From Gremmenia infestans (Eukaryota; Ascomycota; Leotiomycetes; Helotiales; Hamatocanthoscyphaceae): a DNA stretch of 64,000 nt. The DNA lies in the NCBI GenBank assembly GCA_032629725.1, contig JAFEVB010000020.1, positions 84,501-148,500 of the forward strand. The letters are read 5' to 3'. The position numbers and the translations under genes were made by a program. The notes beneath the pieces were generated by a model. It saw only the letters and a program-made list of their open reading frames with translations, was not told the DNA's origin and did no database searches. Below, in pieces: positions 44,264 to 55,925 of this stretch (position 1 is its first letter; each line of letters starts with the position of its first letter).

Positions 44264-46478
44264 CTTGAACCCGGAGAAGGAAGAAATCACTAATGTCGCG
44301 CGCGTCGAACAAAGTGTGGAAAGATAAAAACGAAGGAGGGTTGGGACGAACACCTGGGGAGAGTAACTTTAGATAGTGAAAGTGAAAATAGTATGGACCC
44401 GGGGGTGGGCGGGGGGAGCTATAAATTATAGATTGGAGCCATCTCCTGTACATGTAGTTTGGTACCTATCATATTATGTTACTGCTTTAGGTACTGTACC
44501 GGTAGAACACTCATCAGGTAATCTGCTCGGGCTGATGGTAAGCCTCGCTTGGCGATGGCTTTCGGCCGTTTTTGGTGTAGGTAAGGGTAGATCAGGTCGG
44601 TATTTTTAGCATTTGAATGACGCCTGAAATTTAAATCTCACATGGCGCAGATTACTTATCATATCCGAAATCCGAATACTGAGATAAAGCACCCTGGAAT
44701 AGGGTTATTAGGCGATCGTCGATCAAAACTTCTCACTTTCTGGATGACTTTGTAACTTATTCCCAACCGCTCCGCCACGGGGGATTCAAAAGGGGTGCTG
44801 CGCCTTAAGATGAGATGGATCTTTAAATCTGCTGCTGCAGGGCTGCTGGATCGCTGCGCAAATGGGAATACGGTACGAGTACAGTACGGTACTGGATACT
44901 AAATCTGACTGTACATGACTACTACTGGCGGGTTCTGTACCAACGCCGTTGCTGTTAGCGCCCGTAGCTTCTACAAGAAACGGACGGTCCTCGTACCGAG
45001 TAGGTAACGCCTGACTTTCGGTTTTGGTTTAAGCTAGACTTTCAAGTATCCGTATTTATATATTCAGTAACACGGAATGTACTTTTAAGGGGGCTTCTTC
45101 TATCATTAGCTGCAATCATTACACAGTCTGAGCCATTTACTTATTTTAATCTTACCCCAAGTATTCAATCCTCGGTTTGTCCTTCTTTGCTCGCGTTCGC
45201 TCAACCTCTATAAGGCGGTCGAGGCGAGGGCCGAGACCTAGGGTACGTACCTTAGGTAAGGTAGGATTATAACCCTGCAGAGGCTGATGGAGCCACTGAA
45301 ACTGTATCTAATACAAGGGCTGGGGCTACAGTATAATATCATCTGCTACTTTTAGTATATACCTCTTAATAGCGAAGCGAGCGAAGAAGGAAGGACCGAC
45401 TACTACTATTTCGAAGTATAAAGTAAGAGTAATAGCGAAGGGAGCGTAGAAGGCTAATCGACTATTAGGTACTCTATACGGCGTACAAGTAATGCGAGCC
45501 TCGCTTTGTCTCTAGTGAGGATTTACTGTACCGTATTCCTAGCCACCTGATTAGTTAAACCGGGTGTGCACTATTCAAAGCGTATCATTTTAAGTCTTAA
45601 AGGGAATCAATTTACTTTTACGCCCCACAGAGTACATAAGATAAGTCTACGGCGTACACCGTATTCTGTAAGTACCTACGTAAGCCTTTCGGTTTCGCAG
45701 ATCCACGCAATGGGATTCGTTTGCTCCGTGCGTTCTGTGGGGCTGATTGTCCAGTTTCAGCCTCAACTTGAAATTGCATCTTCTGTGTGGAGAGTAGAAA
45801 GGCTTGTCCAGCCAAGTCTAGGCTATCTCCATTAACGGTGACTTGCCTACCTACCTACTTACTACTACTTACTACTTACTACCTCCATAGACTACCACTA
45901 TGGTACTACCTAATAATAGTAATAATGATAATGTCAGATACAAGTTACAACCAACGTTAGTGTCGGCCAGAGACCGACAGACTGGGTCCCAGACAATGGG
46001 ACCTTGAAGTCTTTTCACTCAGCCCTAATCCCAACTTCACCGAAACTGATGTAAGCTGCTAGAAATTAACAATAGAATTAATACCCACCTACCTAGAAAT
46101 GAAGAGCTTATACTCGGACCTAGTTATTTCATAGTTGAGGTAAGGTACGCACTTTCTGACGCGGAAACCCGAAAGTCTCGGATTTTAAAGCGAAATTAAG
46201 GTTGAAAGTAAAGCGACGCGAGCCGAACCCCTAATTAAAATCCCTGTTCATCGAGGGGCACCGCACCTCAACAAAGGGATAAGGAAGGTGCTGTGCGGTG
46301 CTACTTGACCTTATCGATAACGGTTAAACTCCGGTGCCGACTACAACCCCAAATAATCTATAGCAACGGAACAGAACAGAAGAGGACAGTCACAATCCTT
46401 TCACTTAACCTCCCACAGTCACCATTGCCTTTCACCCCGCCTCCTCTTGGCGTACGTCCTAGTACACTCCCTTCTATC
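44264..46478. other. Long intergenic region with short repeats
   Basis: About 2.2 kb between divergent genes. An imperfect repeat of about 25 bp (aatagcgaagcgagcgaag / aatagcgaagggagcgtag) occurs near 45369 and 45432. A CTAC/TTAC microsatellite lies at 45846-45886. CCTTAGGTAAGGTAGG-like motifs recur. The region may hold a decayed transposon, but no coding remnant could be read. Confidence 0.45.
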
Positions 46479-48001
46479 ATGTCTGCGGAAGTCTTGCGCG
46501 TAGACTTGGATATGCACCCCATCAGCGGCGGCGAAGACAGTGCTCAAAACACTCCGAACGGGAGCCCCGCTACCCCAAAACACCCCCTCCGCACGAGGCC
46601 GAACACTGCCGAAATAGACAGCACTATCACGCATCCAGGTTCTGTCAAGATCAATGTTCAAGGCGCCTTCATCGTTGACCAGGATCCCGAGTCTCCAAAT
46701 AGCAAGGCCGTGAATGGGGGGAGCCATGATACTAGAGACATCCGGTTGCCTAACCACACTGCCGTCGTCAGTCATATTGCTGTGGATGTATGTTGTTCCG
46801 CTGGGCTGCGCTGGTCCCCCGTAACTGACTGGCCGGGCAGATTGGAGGATCCCTAGCTAAACTTGTTTACTTCTCTCGAGAACCTCATTCCCGCGAACCC
46901 GGCGGACGCTTGAACTTCATAAACTTCGAAACGGACCGTATAGACGACTGTGTAGAGTTCATGAGGCAGTTGAAGATCAAGCAGCAAAAACTCAATGGAT
47001 CAAACCCGGGAGAATTGTGTATCATGGCTACTGGTGGGGGGGCCTACAAATTTTATGACAAGATTCGAGAGGTGCTGGGCGTAGATGTTCTACGCGAAGA
47101 TGAGATGGAGTGTCTGATAATTGGTAAGCTCAGACTTCTTTCAGTTACTCATGTAAGATAACAGACTAATACTAGGGGTGGTACAGGCCTCGATTTCTTT
47201 ATCACTGAGATACCCCGAGAAGTGTTCACATATAGTGAAACCGACCCAATGCAATTTACAGAACCTCACTCTGACATATACCCCTATCTATTGGTGAATA
47301 TCGGCTCCGGCGTGAGCATGATCAAGGTCTCCGGACCTCGAGAATACCAGCGAGTTGGCGGGACTTCGCTTGGTGGTGGGACTCTCTGGGGTCTCCTTTC
47401 CCTCCTCACCGGCTCTCGAACCTTTGATGAAATGCTCGGTATGGCAGAGCGGGGCGACAACGCAAAAGTAGATATGTTAGTCGGTGATATATACGGGACC
47501 GATTATGGGAAGATCGGGTTAAAGAGCAGTACGATTGCAAGCTCCTTCGGAAAAGTATTCCGCATGAAGAGAGAAGCAGAGCGTGAGGCAGAAGATAGCG
47601 GTAAGCTCGCAAACGGTGATGATAATTCTACTCCGCCATCGCCTGACGACATCCCGTCCTCTTCAGCTCCTGATTCGCCTTTCTCTTCATCAGATATATC
47701 CCGTTCGCTTTTATACGCAATCTCCAACAACATAGGTCAAATTGCCTACTTACAATCCGAAAAACATTCTCTCTCTACTATTTATTTTGGAGGTAGTTTT
47801 ATTAGAGGCCATAGACAGACGATGAATACTCTCAGTTATGCGATCAAATTCTGGAGTAATGGGGAGAAGAAAGCATATTTCCTACGGCACGAGGGTTATC
47901 TTGGTGCCGTTGGTGCTTTCTTGAAAAGACAACCCAGGGATTGGGGACGGAGGAACAGTCTTCACGAAGGAACTGGCTTAGGGACTGAGACAAGGGCTTG
48001 A
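46479..48001 (+). CDS. CAB1: Pantothenate kinase (eukaryotic type II)
   Basis: First committed step of coenzyme A synthesis: pantothenate to 4'-phosphopantothenate. Three exons (46479-46787, 46841-47123, 47187-48001) give 468 residues. The splices restore VAVD-IGGSLAKLVYFSREP (phosphate-binding DIGGSLAK) and CLIIG-LDFFITEIP. Further motifs are CIMATGGGAYKF, LLVNIGSGVSMIKVSG, RVGGTSLGGGTLWGLLSLL and YFGGSFIRGH. An extended Ser/Pro-rich N-terminus of about 100 residues and an acidic insert near residues 330-360 (NSTPPSPDDIPSSSAPDS) are regulatory-looking and fungal-specific. Very secure. Confidence 0.96.
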
Positions 48002-48720
48002 AGTTGGGGCCGCAGCAGCTACTGTAGCGCCGAAAACTAATGACTTATAAAGGGATTAAGTTTGTGCAATATGCTGGAAGCTTGCACAAGTGGCGTATGA
48101 GGAATTGCCTTCCATTCAAAGTATTCCTCACATCCGACCGAAGTAATTTCGGCAACGTCACTTCCTTCAACCGTCTCACTCCGTCTCACTCCGCCGAAAA
48201 CCCGACATCGCCTATATACGCTTCACATTCGGTGGGGAGCTCTTGGGTAGACCTATTCCTTTTGCCAAAGCAAACGCTTCGACCGTCTTACTCCCCCGCA
48301 CCATGTCGAAGACCCCCAACGCATCACTTCCATCGGTACATACGAAGAATTCTGAGCGGTTCAAGCAAGGAGTGCCATCCTCTCTTGAATTAGACTCTAA
48401 GTTGGGAAAAAGAGTGGTGGGTTTCGATGGCATAAGTATTTCGGTCACATTTGATAAATGTAGATGGACGTTTAGATTTTATGAAAAGGGGGGGATGTTA
48501 GCGCTTCTGGCTCATTTCGGCAACCAGATAAAACTCCCAAGCCAAAAAGATCGAGGACAGCCTTATCCAATGTCCCAAGTTCCAACTTTGCTGTGTAACA
48601 AATTGAAACTAGCAACCACCACAAAACGGCAGTCAATGCAGTGATGTTTTTTCTTACAGCTCCAACTATGCTCCCCTGTTAACATCAAATCGAAATCTTC
48701 AACCAAAATCTACGTAAACA
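48002..48720. other. Intergenic, PanK to small protein
   Basis: About 720 bp. Open frames on both strands (for example 48243-48644) have no recognisable features. CGTCTCACTC is repeated at 48173-48192. Confidence 0.4.
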
Positions 48721-49135
48721 ATGTCCGTCCCCGCCCGACTGCAGAAGATCCGGCGCATAGTGTGGACAGGAGCCATCGCGGGCGTAACAGCGACAGGAGC
48801 ATGGTATGGCGCTGGACTGAAAATACAAAGGGATGCTAAAAGGGTAAGGCCACACTGCTTGAGTTCCTATTTTGCATGCGTCTTGATAACCATCTGTTTA
48901 ATCCAATTGCCTCCTTATTCGTTCCCACAAGGATGACTGCTAATGTGAGGATGCACAGGATGTACAAAAACGCTACGAAGCCACGCCCGCAGAGAAGATC
49001 GCACAGCTTGAGGAACACAGAGGCGGGCTGGTCGCGAAAAGAATTGGGTTGGAGAAGAAGATCCAGGAGCTCGAGATGAGAGCGCAAGGGAAGACGTGGG
49101 CGGAGAGTAGGGAGGGGAAGGAACGGAAGCGGTGA
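48721..49135 (+). CDS. Small membrane-anchored coiled-coil protein, unknown
   Basis: Two exons (48721-48843, 48959-49135) with a 115-nt intron give 99 residues. The N-terminus MSVPARLQKIRRIVWTGAIA is basic and leads into one hydrophobic segment (about 14-31). After the splice the protein is highly charged and helical (AEKIAQLEEHRGGLVAKRIG, LEKKIQELEMRAQGK), probably a coiled coil. Size and layout suggest a mitochondrial inner-membrane assembly or tether protein, but I recognise no named family. GTAAGG, CTAAT and CACAG splice signals are good and both exons share one phase. Confidence 0.75.
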
Positions 49136-51380
49136 TCATCATTCGATACGTGGAGGATGACGAGAAAATATTCGGGCGGGCAGAGGAAGTTGGTAGATGG
49201 AGGAAGTCTACTGGTAGAAAAGGCCAAGGTATGGAGTGAGGCTCTAGATACATGGAGGAGACGAATACCGGCCGATATTGGAGCGGAAGATCTGAGGAAG
49301 ACTGGAGGAAACCCTCTGTCCTCAAGTACAAGGGATGAACCGAATGCTTCTCACTTCCACTGGGTGACGCATTGTACTTTAGAGTGTGTACGAAAACACG
49401 CATCCGCAACAATCGAACGAGATCAAACTACGGCTCTACGGAGTGTAATACTCCCCCGCTTCTTCTACACGTGGGAATTTGAGCTACTTCTCAGAGTATC
49501 ATATTGTTCCGAAGCCCTTTGGACGCCCACCTATGGCCAATAGCGGCGGCATCAAGAAGTCTTTGCCTCTCGCCCAACTCCTTATAGTGGCGACAACGTA
49601 CCGCTCCTATAGCTGCATACCGCTTATCCATGCGCATGCATACCTCTATGCTTCTAAGTGCTTTTCTCTCTTCCTCTCCCCCTCTCCTTCAGTTTCGAAC
49701 AGGTTTAGAAAAAGCCATCATTAACATCAACCCCAACGGCCGCGTGCTAGCAAGAGATGACCCTGACACGGCTTTGGTTCCATGGGAGTCGGGTACCATC
49801 TACCAATACCCGATCGAGCAATATGATGCCAGTCATCACCTTTCCTACAACACTGTGAATGGCATTCGAATATTTAGACCAGGCTCGTTATTAAGTGGGT
49901 TATAGACAACCAAGCTGGTACTAAAGTTTTTTGAAGGAATAAAACCGGTGCGTGTGGTGCTTGGTGATATGGCATAGGAAATGATCACTATCCTGAAGTA
50001 ATCTTCAGGTCAGGGAGATGAAATAGGAACATTACTATGAAGGAAATGTGAATTTTTTCTGGGGAGTTGGAGTCTGAGCGATATTTACGCTGAGTAAGCC
50101 ATTTCTGGTGGACTCCTTCGCCAGGGTAAATTTTATAACCTCACTCTACAACTACCACCCACGTGGACTACTCATAGGTACCTGCGTACTGTACGCATTT
50201 CACACATATGTCCCTTACCTATCTACCTTAATGTAGGTACCTAGGTAGGTAGGTATCAAAGTTCCACAGCCTTTTCTCCAAGAAACCCTTGTCAAACCTG
50301 GCTCCGACTCGGTTGAGCATCTAGTGGACCAAAGACAGACAACGCAAACTCATCCTGCCTGTTCATACGCTTTACAAGAGTCACACGACTTTGGGAATAA
50401 GTCTCCTTCCTTTTCTTATATATGCCATGCTCACTATGGGAGCTCCCTTACCTATTCATAGGTACGAGTTCTTCAACAATACGCTTCTTGGTCGCTCCTA
50501 GATAAGTAGGAAGTGACCAAGACCAAGCGCCAGAAGCACTTACGCCGTTTGCTGTCTCCTCATTTCCTATACGACTATGAGGATTTTGTAGTCTTGTTCT
50601 ATTCTGTACCTTTGCGCGCGTTTCTGACTTGGCGATGGCAAAATAAGCCACCACGTGCAGTCGTTGATTGGATTTACTGTACCCCTCGCTTGGAGCTAAG
50701 TCCCCCAAATCCGTATGCTCGGGACCGCAACCCTGACGCTCATAGAATAGAGAGGCCTAATTCGGAGGAAACAGTTTTCCTGGGTTCTCTATTATTCCTA
50801 CTTCATCAACCCGGGACCCCATTTTTCTCATGTTATGATCTGTTTGATCCAGGCGTTCAGGTTTCCAACATGTTTAACTAAGTCGCAAAATGGCATGGAC
50901 AAGCAGTCAATTTCAATGGTCTTTGCATTTTCGAAAGACATGTTTCTCTAAGCCAACTAACTCTGATTGGATCCACAAGTGTCGTATTTATGAACAGTAG
51001 CAGGGAGCCGCGTCTTCTCTGAGTCTCGCGAAGGAAGCAAAGGATTGTTGAATTTTTCAAGGTTGAAGACGATACTTCGAAGCACGTTTCTCTTCTTTTG
51101 CACCTCAATAGCTGAAATCTCTCTGCCAAGTATTCTATGTGCCTCTTCTCTCGACTTGTCTGTAAGCAAAAGAAGATTGATGTAATCCTTTGGAAAGCGC
51201 ACGCATTTCGGCGCCGTTACACACACACACATATATGAGAATATTGTCCTTTACATCGTATACCAGCATCACACTATCCTTCTTCATTGTCAACTTCTAT
51301 CGAGCATCAAGTTATACCATCGTCCCAAGTCCAATTCCCCTTCATTACTTAAGCTACAGCTACCTATCCCGAAGCTCACA
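49136..51380. other. Long intergenic region, no supported gene
   Basis: About 2.2 kb. A palindrome-rich TAGG tract (taggtacctaggtaggtagg) lies near 50234-50254. An open frame at 49630-49905 contains a protein-like stretch (GLEKAIININPNGRVLARDD) but has no start or splice context that I can support. Other frames look random. Confidence 0.45.
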
Positions 51381-53451
51381 ATGACCCCTTTGAGTTTTTG
51401 GCTCACCTTGGTTTTCGCCAGCAGCACTTGTGAGCTATGATGGACACAATTTCTGGCAAAAGCATCAATCTGACGTGACCTTTCATTAGTGGCCCAAATC
51501 TATCCAGATGCTCGTACCACACTAATCAAACGCGCGAATAGTCCAACAACCCTAGTAGCAGGCTCCAATTTTACGTTATCAAAACTGGCCACAAGAACCA
51601 GCTCCCATACCGTATTATCAAATTCGACCACTGCCGCCACAATAGTATCCTCTTCGACATTGATGACTTCCTGTAGCTACGTCACAACCGTCTTCCCATC
51701 TAGTCTTCAGTCTATTGCGGGGACGGGCACTCAGAAATACTGTACTTGTGGAGAGACAATGGCCGGAATTAACCTTGCTACATCTGGCACATCAACTACA
51801 TCATACTGCGCATTGGGCACTCCTCCTCCAGCTGGTTTCTCCCAAGTCCCTGCCGGGTCAAATGGAGAGCCCGCCTGGCAATCGAAGGACTGCGAATCCC
51901 CTTTCTTCAAAGACACTACATTGAATCCCAGTACTCGGTGGGCCAATATGTTTGCCGAACAGGCATGGAAGGACGCTGTCACTTATTGGAATGCAAACCA
52001 AAACACCGGATTGTCTTTCATCCAGATCGTCAGCGAGTTCTTCAATGGACCCCAAGGGATAGAATGCGGCAAGGTAGCGGACAAGAATAACTGCAATGCC
52101 GGAACGTCATGCACGAATGGCTACACGGCAGCAGCATGGCTTGTCATGGAGAGTTTGGTGTTAGTGAGCGATGTGAGTAATTGTGCGGCAACAAAGCAAC
52201 CAAGTCCTAATTATTGTAGATGAATGTCAACTTTTACAATGCACTCCAAGGTGCCGAGACGGCAATTACACCTGATATTGGAGCTTTTAGCGGAGCTTTT
52301 GCGCCGATTGACAATAGTGAAGAGATTTTTAAAACAATTTTAGATTTCGTCGCCTTGGGGGCTGCGGTTAGCCTCTCTCCTATATGGAACTCATGTGAGT
52401 ATGCGGTGCTGTCAAATATTACCGTGCTGACCTTTTCATAGTATTGAAGAATTTCCAGTATTTCAAGGCGAACCCGAACACTCTTGGCACAATTAAGGAT
52501 TCTATAAATCCTATGATCAGCCAAAGTGTTACCATCACCAAAGACAACTCTGCTGCGTAAATACCTTCAAGTGAGACTTTGCCTGGGATATAGTACTGAC
52601 ATGAGGTAGGTCGTCATCTATTGAAAACACGAATAAGATCGATGAGAATATGAACGGGATGGTCCAAGTGTGGCAACAGACGATTGATCAATTAAACACG
52701 CAGTTGTTCAATGGATCGGCTGCTTCTATCGACGCACTGCACGCCTTGATCACCAACGGTAAGATGCTCTCCAGCGATGTTGTAATAAGCGACCAGGACG
52801 CCCAGGCTCCGATTGAGAAGACCATCTATGGCTACATGATCCCACAAGCCTGGAAGCTATCCAACACCAATGTCACACCGTTCATCGTGTATGCCTCCTA
52901 CAGCCCGCGTTGTAGTCTTAGCTAATTGTGATACAGAGATACTGGTGCCGCATGCGACACTCCGCCAAAGGACGGTCATGTGCCTGCGAAAGCACTCACA
53001 GCTTGTATTGATAACAAATTATACTACATAGTCTCTGTACAAGGACCTCCGAAGTCCTGTACTGCGACGATAAACATTGATTGCGATGACAATCCGTATT
53101 CCAATGTCCCTGGGGGAGACCTCCTCGACGGCAAAGCTTGGGGAGGCGTTACAGGAGCTGATTTTGTTCAAAGGTATGACCCCGATGCAGAGCAGAGTAT
53201 GGATATTGCTTGACTGGATCTATGCTTACGATTGATGTAGTGCACTGGCAGGAAAAGCTGCAAATGGCGGAAAGAATGGCTGGTCAATGGTTGACCCAAC
53301 TGCGGCGCTCGACAGTGAAAGTGATTTGCTACTGAACGGCAACGGGATTGATATGGCTGGCGTTACGCAGATCCCAATCTGTACTGATGCAGAAGCCTTT
53401 GACAATTGGAATAAGGGACACACTGGGGCCAATTTCCCATGCAATAGTTGA
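51381..53451 (+). CDS. Secreted Cys-rich protein, chitinase-C-terminus-like
   Basis: Seven exons: 51381-51429, 51490-52172, 52220-52394, 52442-52556, 52610-52888, 52937-53173, 53241-53451. All phases agree and give 582 residues. A signal peptide (MTPLSFWLTLVFASST) is followed by a likely pro-region ending IKRANS and a Ser/Thr-rich part. A cysteine-bearing segment YCTCGETMAGINL precedes a helical region (NFYNALQGAETAITPDIGAF, FKTILDFVALGAAVS, ITKDNSAA). This resembles, from memory, the region after the catalytic domain of subgroup-C GH18 chitinases. No GH18 catalytic motif is present. Extracellular location is likely; function is unknown. Confidence 0.82.
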
Positions 53452-53955
53452 GAGGATGTTCGTGAATTGGCGTAAACCGCAGTGCGTGAAGCGATCGGTG
53501 TGGGTTTAGCTTATGGTTGTGCCTGGGTGTGAGTATGCTTCGCAGCGACTCTGCATAGAACAACTGTTGTATAATATGTGAAGAAGAACTTCCTACGGAC
53601 TGGTTATAGCGTATCGGTGATATCGAAATGAGATGATTGAGGCCCAGTGAGACATTCCCAACATGTCAATGGCTTAGATGTGTGTAGAGAATAACTCAGG
53701 TATGGGTATAGGTTATAAATGTAAGACAAAAATTGCCCAAATAAGTTGAATTGCAGTTGTAGATGCTGAATTTGGATCACCCAAGCCGCAGGATTTGGTA
53801 TTGTACGGAGTAAAGGGGAGTGAAGTCCAAGCGTTTTCTCGCTTTGACGCTAGTGACAGTACAGCTTGAAATGGGCACTTCAACACCACAGGAGCATAAC
53901 TCCTACACCACCCACCCTCACCTCACTCCATCTCCGCGTTATCTTCCACCTCACA
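53452..53955. other. Intergenic, no supported gene
   Basis: About 500 bp of flanking sequence. The next frame is open from 53866, but only with a TTG start; no other feature is visible. Confidence 0.4.
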
Positions 53956-55611
53956 ATGCGGCCTCGTCTTCCTATTCGCAGGATACCACTCCTCCGCCCT
54001 TTCCGGCCTCCCAATGCTCCTGCCCTCCGCCCCTTCACGGGCAATACCCTCGCTCGACCCAATCTTCCCTACCTGTCCAATTCCAGCCAGCGACCAACTG
54101 CGCGCTTTCTGACTGTTGAGACGAAGCAATGGTTCAAGGACGAGGTCAAGAAGGGCATGAAGTACACGGCGTACATATACACATTTGTGGCCCTGGGCCT
54201 CATCATAACGTTTGGGATATATCAAGAACGATTTGAACGCCAATACCACCCTCCCCCCGAATGGAGATGGGTCACTCGATACCAGTGGAAAATGGCGATG
54301 CATGCAGAAGACCCAGAGAACCCGGACCTGGCATTCGTGGATTATGCCAACACTGGATCCGTCTACCAATTGCTCATCGCCAGGCTTGAAGACCCAAATC
54401 GAGAAGGTGCTGGGCTGCAGGAACAGGGCGAGGGAGGAATACTAGTAGAGGGGGTCGGTAGAACGGGGTTCGACATTTCTAACAAGTCAGAGCAATGGCG
54501 TCGCGGGTATTATGGAGCTCTGATGGGAGCAGCGAGGGCCGCAGAGCACCTAGACGACTGCGTGAGAGACCCGGTGAGGATGCTCGTGTTCCCCAAGTCT
54601 GTTGTGCCTGGGCCTTCGAACCCGAACCCGAAACCGATCCCGCCTGGAGCAGCACTTCCATCGAGAGAAGAAGACTGCGAGAAAGCTTACGAGTCTCCGG
54701 AGACATTCTACATGCGCATTCTTACAACGAAAGGGTTCACTGAGAAGCAGCGGGTGGACGCTGCGCTGGCATATGGGGCCTGGTTGGACTTCAAAGAAAC
54801 GCACGATACGGCATTAGAAATGTATAAATGGGCTATGGACATTGCGACCTCGAGCTCAACATCTACGAAGCCTGTGATTGACAAGGCGACTGGGACTATT
54901 GACCCCACTGCGGGACCACCAAGTGCCAACGTACTTTCAGTAGCAACAGCGATTGCCGTTCATCATGCGTTATGCTCAAACCTCGCACTCGCCCTTCCAG
55001 TCTTCATCTCCATCCTTCGCTCACGTAGGTCGCTACCAGACCCTCCGAGCAACCCACAACTCGAACCCGCACCGGATGGAGATACTAGCATCGCGAAGAC
55101 CATTGCATCATTCATACATGACATCTTCGTCGTGCCCCCCTACCCCCCACCGCCACCAGATGGCACCGAACCACCACAGCGGACATCCCAAGAGTTATGC
55201 GAAGAAGCAGGGGTGATGACGAACATTGGAGAAATCCTGTTCGCCTCGAAAAGCAGCAAAACGAGCAAGGAGGATGGGTTGGCCTGGACGAGGGAAGCAG
55301 TTGATATCGCAGAGGAGGAACTAAGAACCAAAAGACCTGACAAGGAGGCCAAAAAGACATGCACACAATGCTTGGAAGTGGCCATTGGCAATTGGGAGAC
55401 GATGGTTGCAAGGCTTGCAAGCGAAGAGAGGGAGGCTAAAGCGCAGGGCGGGAAAGTTGGGGGCTGGTTGGGTTTTGGAGGAGAAGAGCAAAAGGACATG
55501 GCCGGGAGGTGGGAGAGCGAGGAGAACGTTGTCAAGGAGAGGAGGCGGAGGGTGATGGAGCTTCTTGAAGTGATACCGGGGCCTAAGTGGACTTCGATCT
55601 TGTCTGTTTGA
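53956..55611 (+). CDS. Mitochondrial membrane TPR-like protein, Mgr3-like
   Basis: Single exon of 551 residues. An Arg/Pro-rich presequence (MRPRLPIRRIPLLRPFRPPN) is followed by one membrane helix at about 70-89 (YTAYIYTFVALGLIITFGIY), then QERFERQYHPPPEWRWVTRY. The remainder is helical with TPR-like pairs (AALAYGAWLDFKETHDTALE, EMYKWAMDIA; AGVMTNIGEILFAS; TCTQCLEVAIGNWETMVARL). This order matches yeast Mgr3, a subunit of the i-AAA protease complex, though I judge this from architecture and the region after the helix only. Proline-rich linkers occur near residues 215-235 and 390-410. Confidence 0.72.
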   Translation: MRPRLPIRRIPLLRPFRPPNAPALRPFTGNTLARPNLPYLSNSSQRPTARFLTVETKQWFKDEVKKGMKYTAYIYTFVALGLIITFGIYQERFERQYHPPPEWRWVTRYQWKMAMHAEDPENPDLAFVDYANTGSVYQLLIARLEDPNREGAGLQEQGEGGILVEGVGRTGFDISNKSEQWRRGYYGALMGAARAAEHLDDCVRDPVRMLVFPKSVVPGPSNPNPKPIPPGAALPSREEDCEKAYESPETFYMRILTTKGFTEKQRVDAALAYGAWLDFKETHDTALEMYKWAMDIATSSSTSTKPVIDKATGTIDPTAGPPSANVLSVATAIAVHHALCSNLALALPVFISILRSRRSLPDPPSNPQLEPAPDGDTSIAKTIASFIHDIFVVPPYPPPPPDGTEPPQRTSQELCEEAGVMTNIGEILFASKSSKTSKEDGLAWTREAVDIAEEELRTKRPDKEAKKTCTQCLEVAIGNWETMVARLASEEREAKAQGGKVGGWLGFGGEEQKDMAGRWESEENVVKERRRRVMELLEVIPGPKWTSILSV

Positions 55612-55925
55612 ACGTCGAGCTTTTCATGCATGGAGTTGGCGATGTATGTATGAATTTGAATGATTATCTGATATGAGTATTTTGTATATAAGACAAATTG
55701 ACATCCCACCACAAGGATATGATGGTCACTCAGAGCTGCATCGTGGAAGGTAGTCGAGCAACACTTGATCGCCCGTCTGATTAAAGCATTGTAAAATATT
55801 AAATGTCAGTCCGTTGACCACGCACCGGAAGACTTGCTATTCAGCAATGTCTAAAAATTATTCGTAATCCTTAATTCCTTCGTAAATGTCGCCAGCAGTG
55901 ACAATTCTGCATTGCATGCCACTCA
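55612..55925. other. Intergenic between convergent genes
   Basis: About 310 bp of 3' flanking sequence; nothing else is visible. Confidence 0.5.

Noticed and set aside
45360..45460. Short imperfect repeats considered as a transposon relic
   Set aside because: Only about 25 bp is shared between two copies; no terminal repeats or coding remnant could be read.
49157..49905. Open frames between the small protein gene and the secreted protein gene
   Set aside because: One stretch looks mildly protein-like, but no start, splice sites or family could be supported.
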